Of a DNA stretch of 64,000 bases, positions 44,341 to 51,779 are shown in pieces. Positions within the stretch are counted from its first letter, which is position 1; each line of letters starts with the position of its first letter. Made by a program: the position numbers and the translations under genes. The notes beneath the pieces were generated by a model that saw only the letters and a list, made by a program, of their open reading frames with translations, did no database searches and was not told where the DNA came from. The stretch comes from Solibacillus faecavium. Its GTDB lineage: Bacteria; Bacillota; Bacilli; Bacillales_A; Planococcaceae. The DNA lies in assembly GCF_014836905.1 (NCBI RefSeq), contig NZ_JACSPZ010000002.1:619914-683913 (forward strand). The letters run 5' to 3'.

Positions 44341-44683
44341 ATGTTCATCTTGTTTCTGATTGTTGCAATTCTTTGTATATTCCCTATAGTAATTCTTTAT
44401 TACTGGGGAAGTGATTCAGGAAAACCATCAAAATTAAGTATCATTTTCTTAGGTTTAACTGCTGCTATTTGGACCAGCTTTTTGACAGGAGTTTTCACCA
44501 CTTTTCCCTGAGAGACTGACAAATGTATTATGGGAAGGTAGCTGGATTGGAATACTGATTTTAGATTCCATAACGTTTTTATATGAATTTAAAAAGAATA
44601 AGGCATACGCATTTTCCGCGTTAATTATTTGCTTTATTAATGGTAGTTTTTATATGCTTGCAAGATTATTTTCGAGTATGTAA
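44341..44683 (+). pseudogene. Frameshifted small membrane-protein gene
   Basis: An ATG 7 nt after GGGAG opens a frame of 56 codons (MFILFLIVAILCIFPIVILY...) that stops at 44509. The next frame continues directly with ERLTNVLWEGSWIGILILDS and ends at 44683 with MLARLFSSM. One base fewer in the CTTTTCCC run near 44501 would join both halves into a protein of about 113 residues with three or four hydrophobic segments. This is either a recent mutation or a sequencing error. No family is recognised. Confidence 0.6.
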
Positions 44684-44720
44684 GTTAATGCTGATAATTT
44701 CTCTGTTTAGGCAGGATCGG

Positions 44721-45233
44721 TTTATATTAAGACGGGAACTTTCTACTTTCCTGGCGGAGGGTTCTACTTTTCCCTATAACTCCTACTTCCGCCACTCCCG
44801 TTCTACTTTCAGAACGAGTTGTTCTAATACTTCGCCCCTGTTCTACTTTAGGCCGGAAACGTTCTACTTTTTAGGTGAAACGTTCTACTTTTGCCCACAC
44901 TCATTCTACTTTCCGCCGCTCCCGTTCTACTTTCAGGGCGAGACTTTCTAATTCTTCGCCCCTGTTCCACTTTAGGCCGGGAACATTCTACTTTCCTGGA
45001 GGAGGATTCTACATTTGCCCAGAATCATTCTACTTTCCGCGGCACCCGTTCTCCTTTCAGGACGAGATCTTCTAATTCTTCGGACCTGTTCAACATTCAT
45101 GCTGAAAACTTCTCCTTTTCAAGTGGAGCATACTACTTCCCCCTACACACTTTCTACTTTCCACTACCTCCGTTCCACTTTTAAACTAAATCTTTATAAT
45201 TGCCTGCTCATGTTTCATTTTGGGACAGAACTT
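44721..45233. repeat. Array of about 25 degenerate 21-nt units in a higher-order 124-nt repeat
   Basis: Units opening with TTCTACTTTC or close variants start at 44741, 44762, 44781, 44801, 44822, 44841, 44862, 44883, 44904, 44925, 44946, 44965, 44986, 45007, 45028, 45049, 45070, 45089, 45110, 45131, 45152 and 45173, that is mostly 21 and sometimes 19 nt apart. Every sixth unit is most alike (for example the unit TTCTAATTCTTCGCCCCTG at 44946 recurs near 44822 and 45070), giving a 121-124-nt superperiod. The block degrades toward the downstream gene. It opens several low-complexity frames that are not credible proteins. Confidence 0.85.
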
Positions 45234-45305
45234 TTATTTTCCCTTTTCACAAATTTGCGTTACGATAAGAGGTGGATGCAATTTAGATTGGAGGATGTCT
45301 TCCTT

Positions 45306-46127
45306 ATGACAACGAAACAATTACAAAAAGATGCGATGCGCGTTCTAAAAGAGACGAGCCGTACATTTTATATCCCCATTACCTTTTTAGAAAAAGAATT
45401 AAAACTAACGGTTGCAGCAGCATACTTAGCGATGCGTGCCATTGACGAGATTGAAGATCATGAAGAAGTATCAAATGAAGTAAAACATGCAACACTTTTA
45501 AAGGTTGCAGACCTATTAAAGGCCCCTTCTTTCGATAATAATGCTTATTTAGATGCATTGGCTCCTGTAAAGGAAAAAATGCCGGAAGTGACACTTCGTT
45601 TAGCAGACTGGCTACAAGTATGTCCACAAGGTGCATTACCGATTGTAACGTCTGCAACAAGTGAAATGGCTGAAGGTATGGCGAAATGGGCATTGGCAAA
45701 CTGGCAAGTACATACAAAAGAGGATTTAGATGACTATACGTATTACGTAGCTGGGTTAGTCGGTGTTATGCTTTCAGAGCTTTGGGAATGGAGTGCAGGT
45801 ACGAAAACAGACCGTGAGCTTGCGATTGGCTATGGTCGGGGATTACAGGCAGTCAATATTTTACGAAACGAGCAAGAGGATTTAGATGAGCGTGGTGTAA
45901 GCTTCGTTCCAGACGGCTGGACTCGTACCGAACTATTTGCTTATGCAGAGGAAAACCTGGCAAAAGCCGATCTTTATATGAAAGATTTAGACAAACGTTC
46001 GATTAAACTATTCTGTAAATTACCTTTAGCATTAGCGCATAAAACATTACAAGCAATGCGTGATGGCCGCGATAAAATGTCACGTGCAGAGGTAGAAGCA
46101 ACCGTTGAAGAAGTACAGGCAGACTAA
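45306..46127 (+). CDS. Squalene/phytoene synthase-family protein
   Basis: The protein has 273 residues from the ATG at 45306 (GGAGG 11 nt upstream); an ATG at 45276 after GAGGTGG would add ten residues. The first Asp-rich motif is D47-x3-D51 (AIDEIEDHEE). The second, normally N-x3-D-x3-D, reads N184-ILR-N188-EQE-D192, so one metal-binding Asp is Asn. It may make or process a C15-C30 isoprenoid, or act as a prenyl phosphatase as reported for Bacillus YisP. No carotenoid or hopanoid genes are adjacent. Confidence 0.82.
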   Translation: MTTKQLQKDAMRVLKETSRTFYIPITFLEKELKLTVAAAYLAMRAIDEIEDHEEVSNEVKHATLLKVADLLKAPSFDNNAYLDALAPVKEKMPEVTLRLADWLQVCPQGALPIVTSATSEMAEGMAKWALANWQVHTKEDLDDYTYYVAGLVGVMLSELWEWSAGTKTDRELAIGYGRGLQAVNILRNEQEDLDERGVSFVPDGWTRTELFAYAEENLAKADLYMKDLDKRSIKLFCKLPLALAHKTLQAMRDGRDKMSRAEVEATVEEVQAD

Positions 46128-46163
46128 AAATATGAGCTGGAACATAATTTTTTTTTAGCTCTC

Positions 46164-46204
46164 GTAAAAAGGAGAGATTGCACATTGCAATTTCTCCTTT
46201 TTAC
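46164..46204. terminator. Long hairpin terminator after synthase gene
   Basis: GTAAAAAGGAGAGATTGCA (46164-46182) pairs with 46186-46204 over 19 bp with one G-U pair and a CAT loop; T-runs lie within the arms. Confidence 0.8.
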
Positions 46205-46422
46205 ATTTCATCATGAAAATATATGGTACAAAGTAATTCCCTCACACCTTATCCCCCTCTTTCAATAGCAACCTTCAAGAGAATATCATTTTTATGTAAC
46301 CTTCTTTCTAAATCTAGGGGAAAATAAGTTGATTCACTCATAACCATCAAACAAATTTCACAGATGCTGCGCTTTGTAAATGTTCCCCTTAGATGGAATG
46401 GAAAAAAGTTGTTCGGAGTGAA

Positions 46423-46495
46423 GGCGGCGACTCCCAGGGGACAAGCACGTGGGAGAAACTACAGGCTCGAGCCGTGGCCCAGGAAAGCGTCCGCC
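46423..46495. repeat. Structured dispersed repeat, copy 3
   Basis: Outer helix GGCGG (46423-46427) with CCGCC (46491-46495); CCAGGG with CCCAGG; GCACG (46445-46449) with CGTG (46473-46476). The motifs GCGACTCC and AGGAAAGCGT are in the same positions as in the copies at 25391 and 25839, but the paired bases differ in a compensatory way. Confidence 0.65.
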
Positions 46496-46532
46496 GTAAC
46501 GGAGAACAACGGCTTGGATGTAGACACAAAAT

Positions 46533-46575
46533 AAAGTCTTTCAAATTTTACTCATCGTAAAATTTGAAAGACTTT
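46533..46575. terminator. Perfect 19-bp hairpin terminator
   Basis: AAAGTCTTTCAAATTTTAC (46533-46551) pairs fully with 46557-46575 around TCATC; it can terminate the DUF4181 gene on the minus strand. Confidence 0.82.
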
Positions 46576-46611
46576 TGATTTTAAGGCGATTTTTGTCCCA
46601 GCCTCTTCTTT

Positions 46612-46962
46612 TTACAAAATCAATGCAATTGCAACACTGATTATTGCACAAAGCCCAACATATGTGAACGAAATAATATGTCGTCGCTTTTCTCTTCTAA
46701 ACCAAAACTCCAAAAGACCACGAACCATAAATAGCAGCATAATAAATGCAAATAATAGCGAATATAGCGTAATTTGATCAAATAAGTTTACTGTAACGAA
46801 TGATAAAAATAAGAAGCAAAGTACAATTTCTAATAGGAAATGCCAAATACCGACGTACTGATCCATAAATTTTTCATTTTTTTCGATATTAAATTTTTTA
46901 CGTAAGTTTAAATCCAGCAAACCTGCTCCTATAAATGCTACGATGATTATTACAATTAGCAC
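46612..46962 (-). CDS. DUF4181-like small membrane protein
   Basis: A 116-residue protein with about four hydrophobic segments (LIVIIIVAFIGAGLLDL, FLLEIVLCFLFLSFVTVNLF, LLFAFIMLLFMVRGLLEF, FTYVGLCAIISVAIALIL) and the charged segment NLRKKFNIEKNEKFMDQYVG between the first two, typical of DUF4181 proteins of Bacillales. Function unknown. It lies 14 nt after dsdA and may share its transcript. Confidence 0.7.
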   Translation of the reverse strand: MLIVIIIVAFIGAGLLDLNLRKKFNIEKNEKFMDQYVGIWHFLLEIVLCFLFLSFVTVNLFDQITLYSLLFAFIMLLFMVRGLLEFWFRREKRRHIISFTYVGLCAIISVAIALIL

Positions 46963-46976
46963 AAGCGACTTCCCCT

Positions 46977-48305
46977 CTATATCTCTGTTTGTAAATAATG
47001 CTGGCGTGATTCTTCAGGTACTAAATCGCCACCCGTTGACCAAATGATATGTGTTGCATTCTCCATTTTATCTGCAAGCCCATGCTTTTTAATATACGAA
47101 GTACCTTGCATCATCAATTCAATCGGTCCATAAACACCGGCATGTGCTGACGGTTCCATAAAAATATTTTCCGTTTCAAACATGCCTTTTAAACTTCTAA
47201 ATAAAAAGCTATCATCCACAGTATAGCATCCACTAATTACGGATTCCATCAATGTCCCGACAAAACGTGAAGGACGACCTACCGCCAACCCGTCCGCTTC
47301 TGTCTGATTTGTTAAACCGATATCATTCACACTAATGTTGTCATGCAAGCCTGTCATCATACCTAAGAGCATACTTGGAGACGCAAAGGGCTCTGCAAAG
47401 AAAATATGAACATAATCTCCGTATATTTGCTTTAGGCAGTATGCAATACCTCCCGGAGCACCTCCGACACCACAAGGTAAATAAACGAATAACGGATGAC
47501 CTGCATCCACTTTAATTTTTGCCTGCTTAAGTTGTTCTTCCAGGCGCAGACCCGCTACAGCATAGCCTAAAAATAAATCCATTGAATTTTCATCATCTAT
47601 AAAGTGGCAAGTTTCATCCTGCTCTGCAGCTTTCCGCCCATTTTCAACTGCTGACGTGTAATCTGATTCATATTCAATTACTTCAACGCCTTTTTCTCTC
47701 AGCAAATCTTTTTTCCATTCTTTCGCCTCGCTGGACATATGCACAGTTACTTGAAAACCGAGCTCTGCACTAATAATACCTATACTTAACCCTAAATTAC
47801 CGGTAGATCCAACTGCTACTTTATAACGACTGAAAAATTGACTGAATTCTTCACTATGGAACTTTTCGTAATTGTCATCTTCTGTAATGAGACCGGCTTC
47901 TAATGCCAGTTTTTCGGCATGGCTTAGCACTTCATAAATTCCACCGCGCGCTTTAATCGAACCGGCAATCGGTAACGCATGATCACATTTTAAATATAAT
48001 GTACCCGGTATGTTAAAACCACGTCGACCTTCAATCAGCTTTTTCATCGCTGCAATTTCTTTTAATTCGGATTCGATAATACCCTTTGAAAACTTTGTTA
48101 TTGGAAATGCAGCCTGTATATAAGAAGAAAAGCGCTGTAGTCTTTTTTCCGCATCACGTATCATATCCATTGTAATGTTTTCGTTCTCTTGTTTTTTACT
48201 CGTCAATTTTTCATTTTCCCAGAATACATATTGTTCTGTCTGTAGTTTTTCAATAAGTGGAAATTGCATTAATAATTCACTTATATTTAACTTTTGATTG
48301 TTCAT
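46977..48305 (-). CDS. dsdA: D-serine dehydratase
   Basis: A 442-residue PLP enzyme that converts D-serine to pyruvate and ammonia. The PLP lysine is Lys118 in GSIKARGG, and the phosphate-binding loop is GSTGNLGLSIG; both and the length match DsdA rather than the shorter D-serine deaminases. It follows the UPF0178 gene after 4 nt and so is coupled to it. It probably serves detoxification or use of D-serine. Confidence 0.93.
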   Translation of the reverse strand: MNNQKLNISELLMQFPLIEKLQTEQYVFWENEKLTSKKQENENITMDMIRDAEKRLQRFSSYIQAAFPITKFSKGIIESELKEIAAMKKLIEGRRGFNIPGTLYLKCDHALPIAGSIKARGGIYEVLSHAEKLALEAGLITEDDNYEKFHSEEFSQFFSRYKVAVGSTGNLGLSIGIISAELGFQVTVHMSSEAKEWKKDLLREKGVEVIEYESDYTSAVENGRKAAEQDETCHFIDDENSMDLFLGYAVAGLRLEEQLKQAKIKVDAGHPLFVYLPCGVGGAPGGIAYCLKQIYGDYVHIFFAEPFASPSMLLGMMTGLHDNISVNDIGLTNQTEADGLAVGRPSRFVGTLMESVISGCYTVDDSFLFRSLKGMFETENIFMEPSAHAGVYGPIELMMQGTSYIKKHGLADKMENATHIIWSTGGDLVPEESRQHYLQTEI

Positions 48306-48309
48306 TTAA

Positions 48310-48768
48310 TTATACCTCCCTATGAAAAATTGCTCGTTCACAAATTTGTCGAAATTTATGTTCAAACTCTAAATTATTTTCTTCTGTACGTTTTTTAGTC
48401 CCTTTCGTACGACCTCCTGCACGTCTTATTTTCGCACTTTCAAAGCGATATGCCAACAGTTGATCGATATTGTCAGACGTCAGTTCTTTGCCGTTATGAT
48501 TAACAACAATCCCGCCCTTTGCAATACACATCGCAGCAAGCCCATAATCCCCCGTAATGACAATATCTCCTCGTTTTAATACACTTAAAAGCTTAAAGTC
48601 GACTGAATCAGGTCCTTTGTCGACAATAATTGTTTTTATATTTTCACGTTCTATACGATGTGATGTATCGCAGAACAAGATTGGTTCAATCTCATATTGA
48701 GATGAAATAAATAGCGCCAAATCAACAACGGGACACGCATCTGCATCAATTAATAGGTGTAAAATAAT
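48310..48768 (-). CDS. UPF0178 (YaiI/YqxD-like) protein with an unusual start
   Basis: The conserved N-terminus IILHLLIDADACPVVD lies upstream of the first ATG (48720) in the same frame, so the gene must start before it. No ATG, GTG or TTG is available in frame: the options are ATT at 48768, 7 nt after AAAGG, or a one-base frameshift in the A-run after the ATG at 48775. From ATT the protein has 152 residues, the normal family length, with the C-terminal RRAGGRTKGTKKRTEE motif. The family has a PIN-like fold; role unknown. Confidence 0.75.
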   Translation of the reverse strand: MILHLLIDADACPVVDLALFISSQYEIEPILFCDTSHRIERENIKTIIVDKGPDSVDFKLLSVLKRGDIVITGDYGLAAMCIAKGGIVVNHNGKELTSDNIDQLLAYRFESAKIRRAGGRTKGTKKRTEENNLEFEHKFRQICERAIFHREV

Positions 48769-48879
48769 TTTTCATCCTTTCAGAAATTGGTTAAAATAAA
48801 TTATTCTAATATAGTATTTTTGTAACATTTATTCTTTCTAACATCATTATAACAAGGTCATGTCACATAAAATGTAATT

Positions 48880-48911
48880 GAATTGTCCGACAATTCGTAC
48901 TAATGTATACT
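48880..48911 (+). promoter_or_regulatory. gdhA promoter overlapped by a perfect palindrome
   Basis: TTGTCC (48883-48888) and TATACT (48906-48911) are spaced by 17 nt. The palindrome GAATTGTCcGACAATTC (48880-48896, 8-bp arms) covers the -35 box, so a bound protein would be expected to block transcription. Confidence 0.6.
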
Positions 48912-48936
48912 TATTATTTCATTTGGAGGTTACACA

Positions 48937-50304
48937 ATGACGACAATTTCAACTAAGACAAATGCACAGCAATATGTTGATGGTGTATTTTTAAAATTAA
49001 AAGAGAAGAACGCTCATCAAATAGAATTCATCCAAGCAGCAGAGGAAATTTTTATTTCATTAGTACCTGTATTCGAGCAACATCCTGAATACATTCAACA
49101 TAACATTTTAGAACGAATTATAGAGCCTGATCGCATTATATCATTCCGCGTAGCATGGCAAGATGATCAAAACCAAGTACAAGTAAACCGTGGCTACCGT
49201 GTACAATACAATAACGTAATCGGACCGTATAAAGGCGGCTTACGTTTCCACCCAACAGTAAACGAATCTATTATGAAATTTTTAGCGTTCGAACAAATAT
49301 TCAAAAATGCTTTAACTGGTCAGGCAATCGGTGGTGGTAAAGGTGGTTCGGACTTTAATCCTAAAGGAAAATCCGATGCAGAGATTATGCGTTTCTGCCA
49401 AGCATTTATGACAGAATTATACCGCTATGTTGGTCCAGATGTCGATGTTCCGGCTGGGGATATTGGTGTTGGCGCGCGTGAAATCGGCTATTTATGGGGC
49501 CAATACAAGCGTATTCGAGGTGCATATGAAGCAGGTGTTTTAACAGGCAAGAAACCTGGCTATGGTGGTTCTTTAGGTCGTAAGGAAGCTACAGGTTATG
49601 GGTTAGTCTATTTTGTTGAAGAGATGTTGCGAGAGGCAAAACAATCCTTCATAAACCAAAAAGTCGTTGTTTCCGGTTCAGGAAACGTGGCAATTTATGC
49701 AATTGAAAAAGCGCAGCATTTCGGTGCAAAAGTCGTTGCTTGCTCAGACTCTTCAGGATATATTTACGATCCAGAAGGTATTGATCTAAAAATTGTAAAA
49801 GAATTAAAAGAAGTCCAAGGTAAGCGTATTAAAGAATATGTTACACATCGTCCAAACGCAACTTATACAGAAGGATGTGACGGGATTTGGTCAATTCCAT
49901 GTGATATTGCCCTACCTTGTGCTACACAAAATGAAATTAACGGCGAACAGGCACGAACGTTAATTGCAAATGGTGTGAAAGTAGTAGCAGAAGGTGCCAA
50001 TATGCCTTCTAACTTAGATGCTATTAATGAATTTTTAGCTAGCGATGTATTATTTGGACCTGGTAAAGCTGCAAATGCAGGCGGCGTTGCGGTATCTGCA
50101 CTAGAAATGGCTCAAAATTCAGGACGTAATTATTGGTCTGAACAAGAAGTAGACAGCAAATTGCATGACATTATGAAGTCAATTTTCAATGAAAGCTCTG
50201 AAGCTGCAAAGAAATACGGCTATGCAGGAAATTTAGTTGTAGGATCAAACATTGCCGGCTTTATTAAAGTAGCAAACGGAATGCTTGTAGAAGGCGTATA
50301 TTAA
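48937..50304 (+). CDS. gdhA: Glutamate dehydrogenase, NADP-type (anabolic) subgroup
   Basis: The protein has 455 residues, the length of hexameric NADP-dependent enzymes. PYKGGLRFHPTVN, the catalytic lysine region AIGGGKGGSDFNPKGKSD, and VPAGDIGVGAREIGYLWGQ are present, followed by the Rossmann loop VVSGSGNVAIYAIEK. It interconverts 2-oxoglutarate plus ammonia and glutamate. GGAGG lies 7 nt before the start. Cofactor preference is inferred from subgroup likeness. Confidence 0.95.
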   Translation: MTTISTKTNAQQYVDGVFLKLKEKNAHQIEFIQAAEEIFISLVPVFEQHPEYIQHNILERIIEPDRIISFRVAWQDDQNQVQVNRGYRVQYNNVIGPYKGGLRFHPTVNESIMKFLAFEQIFKNALTGQAIGGGKGGSDFNPKGKSDAEIMRFCQAFMTELYRYVGPDVDVPAGDIGVGAREIGYLWGQYKRIRGAYEAGVLTGKKPGYGGSLGRKEATGYGLVYFVEEMLREAKQSFINQKVVVSGSGNVAIYAIEKAQHFGAKVVACSDSSGYIYDPEGIDLKIVKELKEVQGKRIKEYVTHRPNATYTEGCDGIWSIPCDIALPCATQNEINGEQARTLIANGVKVVAEGANMPSNLDAINEFLASDVLFGPGKAANAGGVAVSALEMAQNSGRNYWSEQEVDSKLHDIMKSIFNESSEAAKKYGYAGNLVVGSNIAGFIKVANGMLVEGVY

Positions 50305-50310
50305 ATAGCA

Positions 50311-50343
50311 AAAACCCGCAAAATGCATTTATTTTGCGGGTTT
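50311..50343. terminator. Bidirectional intrinsic terminator
   Basis: Stem AAACCCGCAAAAT with ATTTTGCGGGTTT between gdhA and the convergent universal stress gene. Confidence 0.92.
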
Positions 50344-50353
50344 ACTATTTTAA

Positions 50354-50776
50354 TTAACGTACGACTAATACATCACAATTAGCATTGCGAACAACGCTTT
50401 CTGAAACAGAACCAAGTAAGAAACGCTCTGCACGGTTAAGTCCCGTTGCCCCAACAATAATTAAATCTGCTGTAGTTAAGCTAGTTAATACATTTTTAGG
50501 AGAGCCTTCTTCGACTACAATCTGAACGTTTGCTACGCCGGATTGTTCTGCTTGAGTTTTAAATTCATTTAAATGATCAATTGCTTTATCCTTTAGAGCT
50601 TTTGCATATTTCAAATCGTAAGCCTCTACTGATCCGAAAGAATGTGTATCAATAACACATATTAAATTTAACGTAGCATCTGTCAATTTTGCAATGCGTA
50701 CTCCGCGCTCAAAGGCGATTTGTGCTTTTTCCGAAAAATCTACAGCAACCACTACATTTTTATACGTTTCAACCAT
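50354..50776 (-). CDS. Universal stress protein (UspA family)
   Basis: The protein has 140 residues from the ATG at 50776 (AAAGGAG upstream; an in-frame GTG 9 nt earlier overlaps that site). The ATP-binding pattern G-x2-G-x9-G-S/T is present as GATGLNRAERFLLGSVS, so it is of the ATP-binding type. The cysteine near the end (NANCDVLVVR) is typical. Single gene. Confidence 0.93.
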   Translation of the reverse strand: MVETYKNVVVAVDFSEKAQIAFERGVRIAKLTDATLNLICVIDTHSFGSVEAYDLKYAKALKDKAIDHLNEFKTQAEQSGVANVQIVVEEGSPKNVLTSLTTADLIIVGATGLNRAERFLLGSVSESVVRNANCDVLVVR

Positions 50777-50954
50777 TTTGATCACTCCTTTGTCTTAAAA
50801 GTAGTATAACAAATGTTACCACCACTTTTAAACTAAACCCCTATAAACGAAAAGAAGTTAGACGTCCTTCTTTAAAATACGAACGTTATTTTATATTTAC
50901 GCTTTAAATATTCGTGTTATAATTTAATGGAATACATATTGGAGGTTTTAAGAC

Positions 50955-51641
50955 GTGGAATTAATGTATAAAGGCAAAACAAAAGATGTTTACAAACTTG
51001 AAAATGAACTATATTTATTAAAGTTCAAAGATGATGTAACCGGAGAAAACGGCGTATTCGATCCAGGTGCAAACACGGTCGGTTTAACAATCGATGGAGC
51101 CGGTTTAGCTGGACTGAAATTAACATCTTTCTTCTATTCAAAACTAAATGAATTGAATGTACCGACTCATTATGTAGAAGCAAACTTTGAAGAAGCAACA
51201 TTGACAGTAAAACCTGCCACTGTTTTCGGTAAAGGACTTGAAGTAATTTGCCGCTTTAAAGCAGTAGGATCTTTCTTACGACGCTATGGTGCTTATGCAC
51301 AAGAAGGTCAAGATTTGAATGCATTTGTAGAGGTTACAATTAAGGATGATGAGCGTCTTGACCCTCCTATTTCAGAAGATGCTCTAGCAATGCTGAATAT
51401 TTTAACACATGAAGAATATGCCGTTTTAAAGGAGCGTACAATTGAGATTTCAAAATTCGTCGCTTCCGAATTAGAGAAAAAAGGGTTAACACTTTATGAT
51501 ATTAAGCTAGAATTCGGCCGCGATTCAAAAACAGGTGAAATTTTATTGATTGATGAGATTTCAGGTGGAAATATGCGTGCCTATAAAGGTGATACATATA
51601 TCGAGCCTTTAGAGTTAGAGCGTATTATGTTAGCTGAATAA
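50955..51641 (+). CDS. purC: SAICAR synthase family protein
   Basis: The protein has 228 residues from a GTG at 50955, 9 nt after GGAGG. MYKGKTKDVYKLEN at the N-terminus, VICRFKAVGSFLRRYG and LIDEISGGNMRAYK are the family landmarks. PurC joins aspartate to CAIR in purine synthesis. Usual PurC proteins read DEISPDTCR near the end; here it is DEISGGNMR, and the gene stands alone rather than in a pur operon, so it may be a paralogue of the canonical enzyme. Confidence 0.82.
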   Translation: MELMYKGKTKDVYKLENELYLLKFKDDVTGENGVFDPGANTVGLTIDGAGLAGLKLTSFFYSKLNELNVPTHYVEANFEEATLTVKPATVFGKGLEVICRFKAVGSFLRRYGAYAQEGQDLNAFVEVTIKDDERLDPPISEDALAMLNILTHEEYAVLKERTIEISKFVASELEKKGLTLYDIKLEFGRDSKTGEILLIDEISGGNMRAYKGDTYIEPLELERIMLAE

Positions 51642-51652
51642 TTTCATTCTAG

Positions 51653-51686
51653 GTACAAATCGATATTAAGATTTGTACCTTTTGTT
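51653..51686 (+). terminator. Intrinsic terminator after purC
   Basis: Perfect 10-bp stem GGTACAAATC with GATTTGTACC followed by TTTTG. Confidence 0.85.
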
Positions 51687-51727
51687 ATGTTCCTCTTCCC
51701 TTTTTTTGTTTAAAATGATACACTTAC

Positions 51728-51757
51728 TTTCGTACTTCGACGCGTTGAAGTACGAAA
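51728..51757. promoter_or_regulatory. Perfect 11-bp inverted repeat in the nhaC leader
   Basis: TTTCGTACTTC and GAAGTACGAAA enclose GACGCGTT, ending 22 nt before the nhaC start. It is not followed by a T-run, so an operator or an mRNA hairpin near the ribosome binding site is more likely than a terminator. Confidence 0.5.
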
Positions 51758-51779
51758 CTATGTAGCGAGGTATTTCATC

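Larger units (their letters stand above)
46134..46605. repeat. Composite intergenic element with inverted flanking motifs
   Basis: The left end GAGCTGGAACATAA (46134-46147) and the right end TTTTTGTCCCAGCCTC (46590-46605, reverse complement of GAGGCTGGGACAAAAA) are inverted copies of one motif. Between them lie a 19-bp hairpin (46164-46204), structured repeat copy 3 (46423-46495) and another 19-bp hairpin (46533-46575). The GAGGCTGGGACA-type motif is, from memory, frequent in Firmicutes intergenic DNA. No gene inside. Confidence 0.5.

Noticed and set aside
44640..45184. Three overlapping open frames rich in STF/FYF repeats inside the 21-nt array
   Set aside because: They arise because 21 is a multiple of three; the 19-nt steps break each frame, there are no ribosome binding sites, and composition is low-complexity.
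44721..45233. CRISPR array
   Set aside because: Units are degenerate and contiguous, with no identical repeats separated by unique spacers, and no cas genes are nearby.
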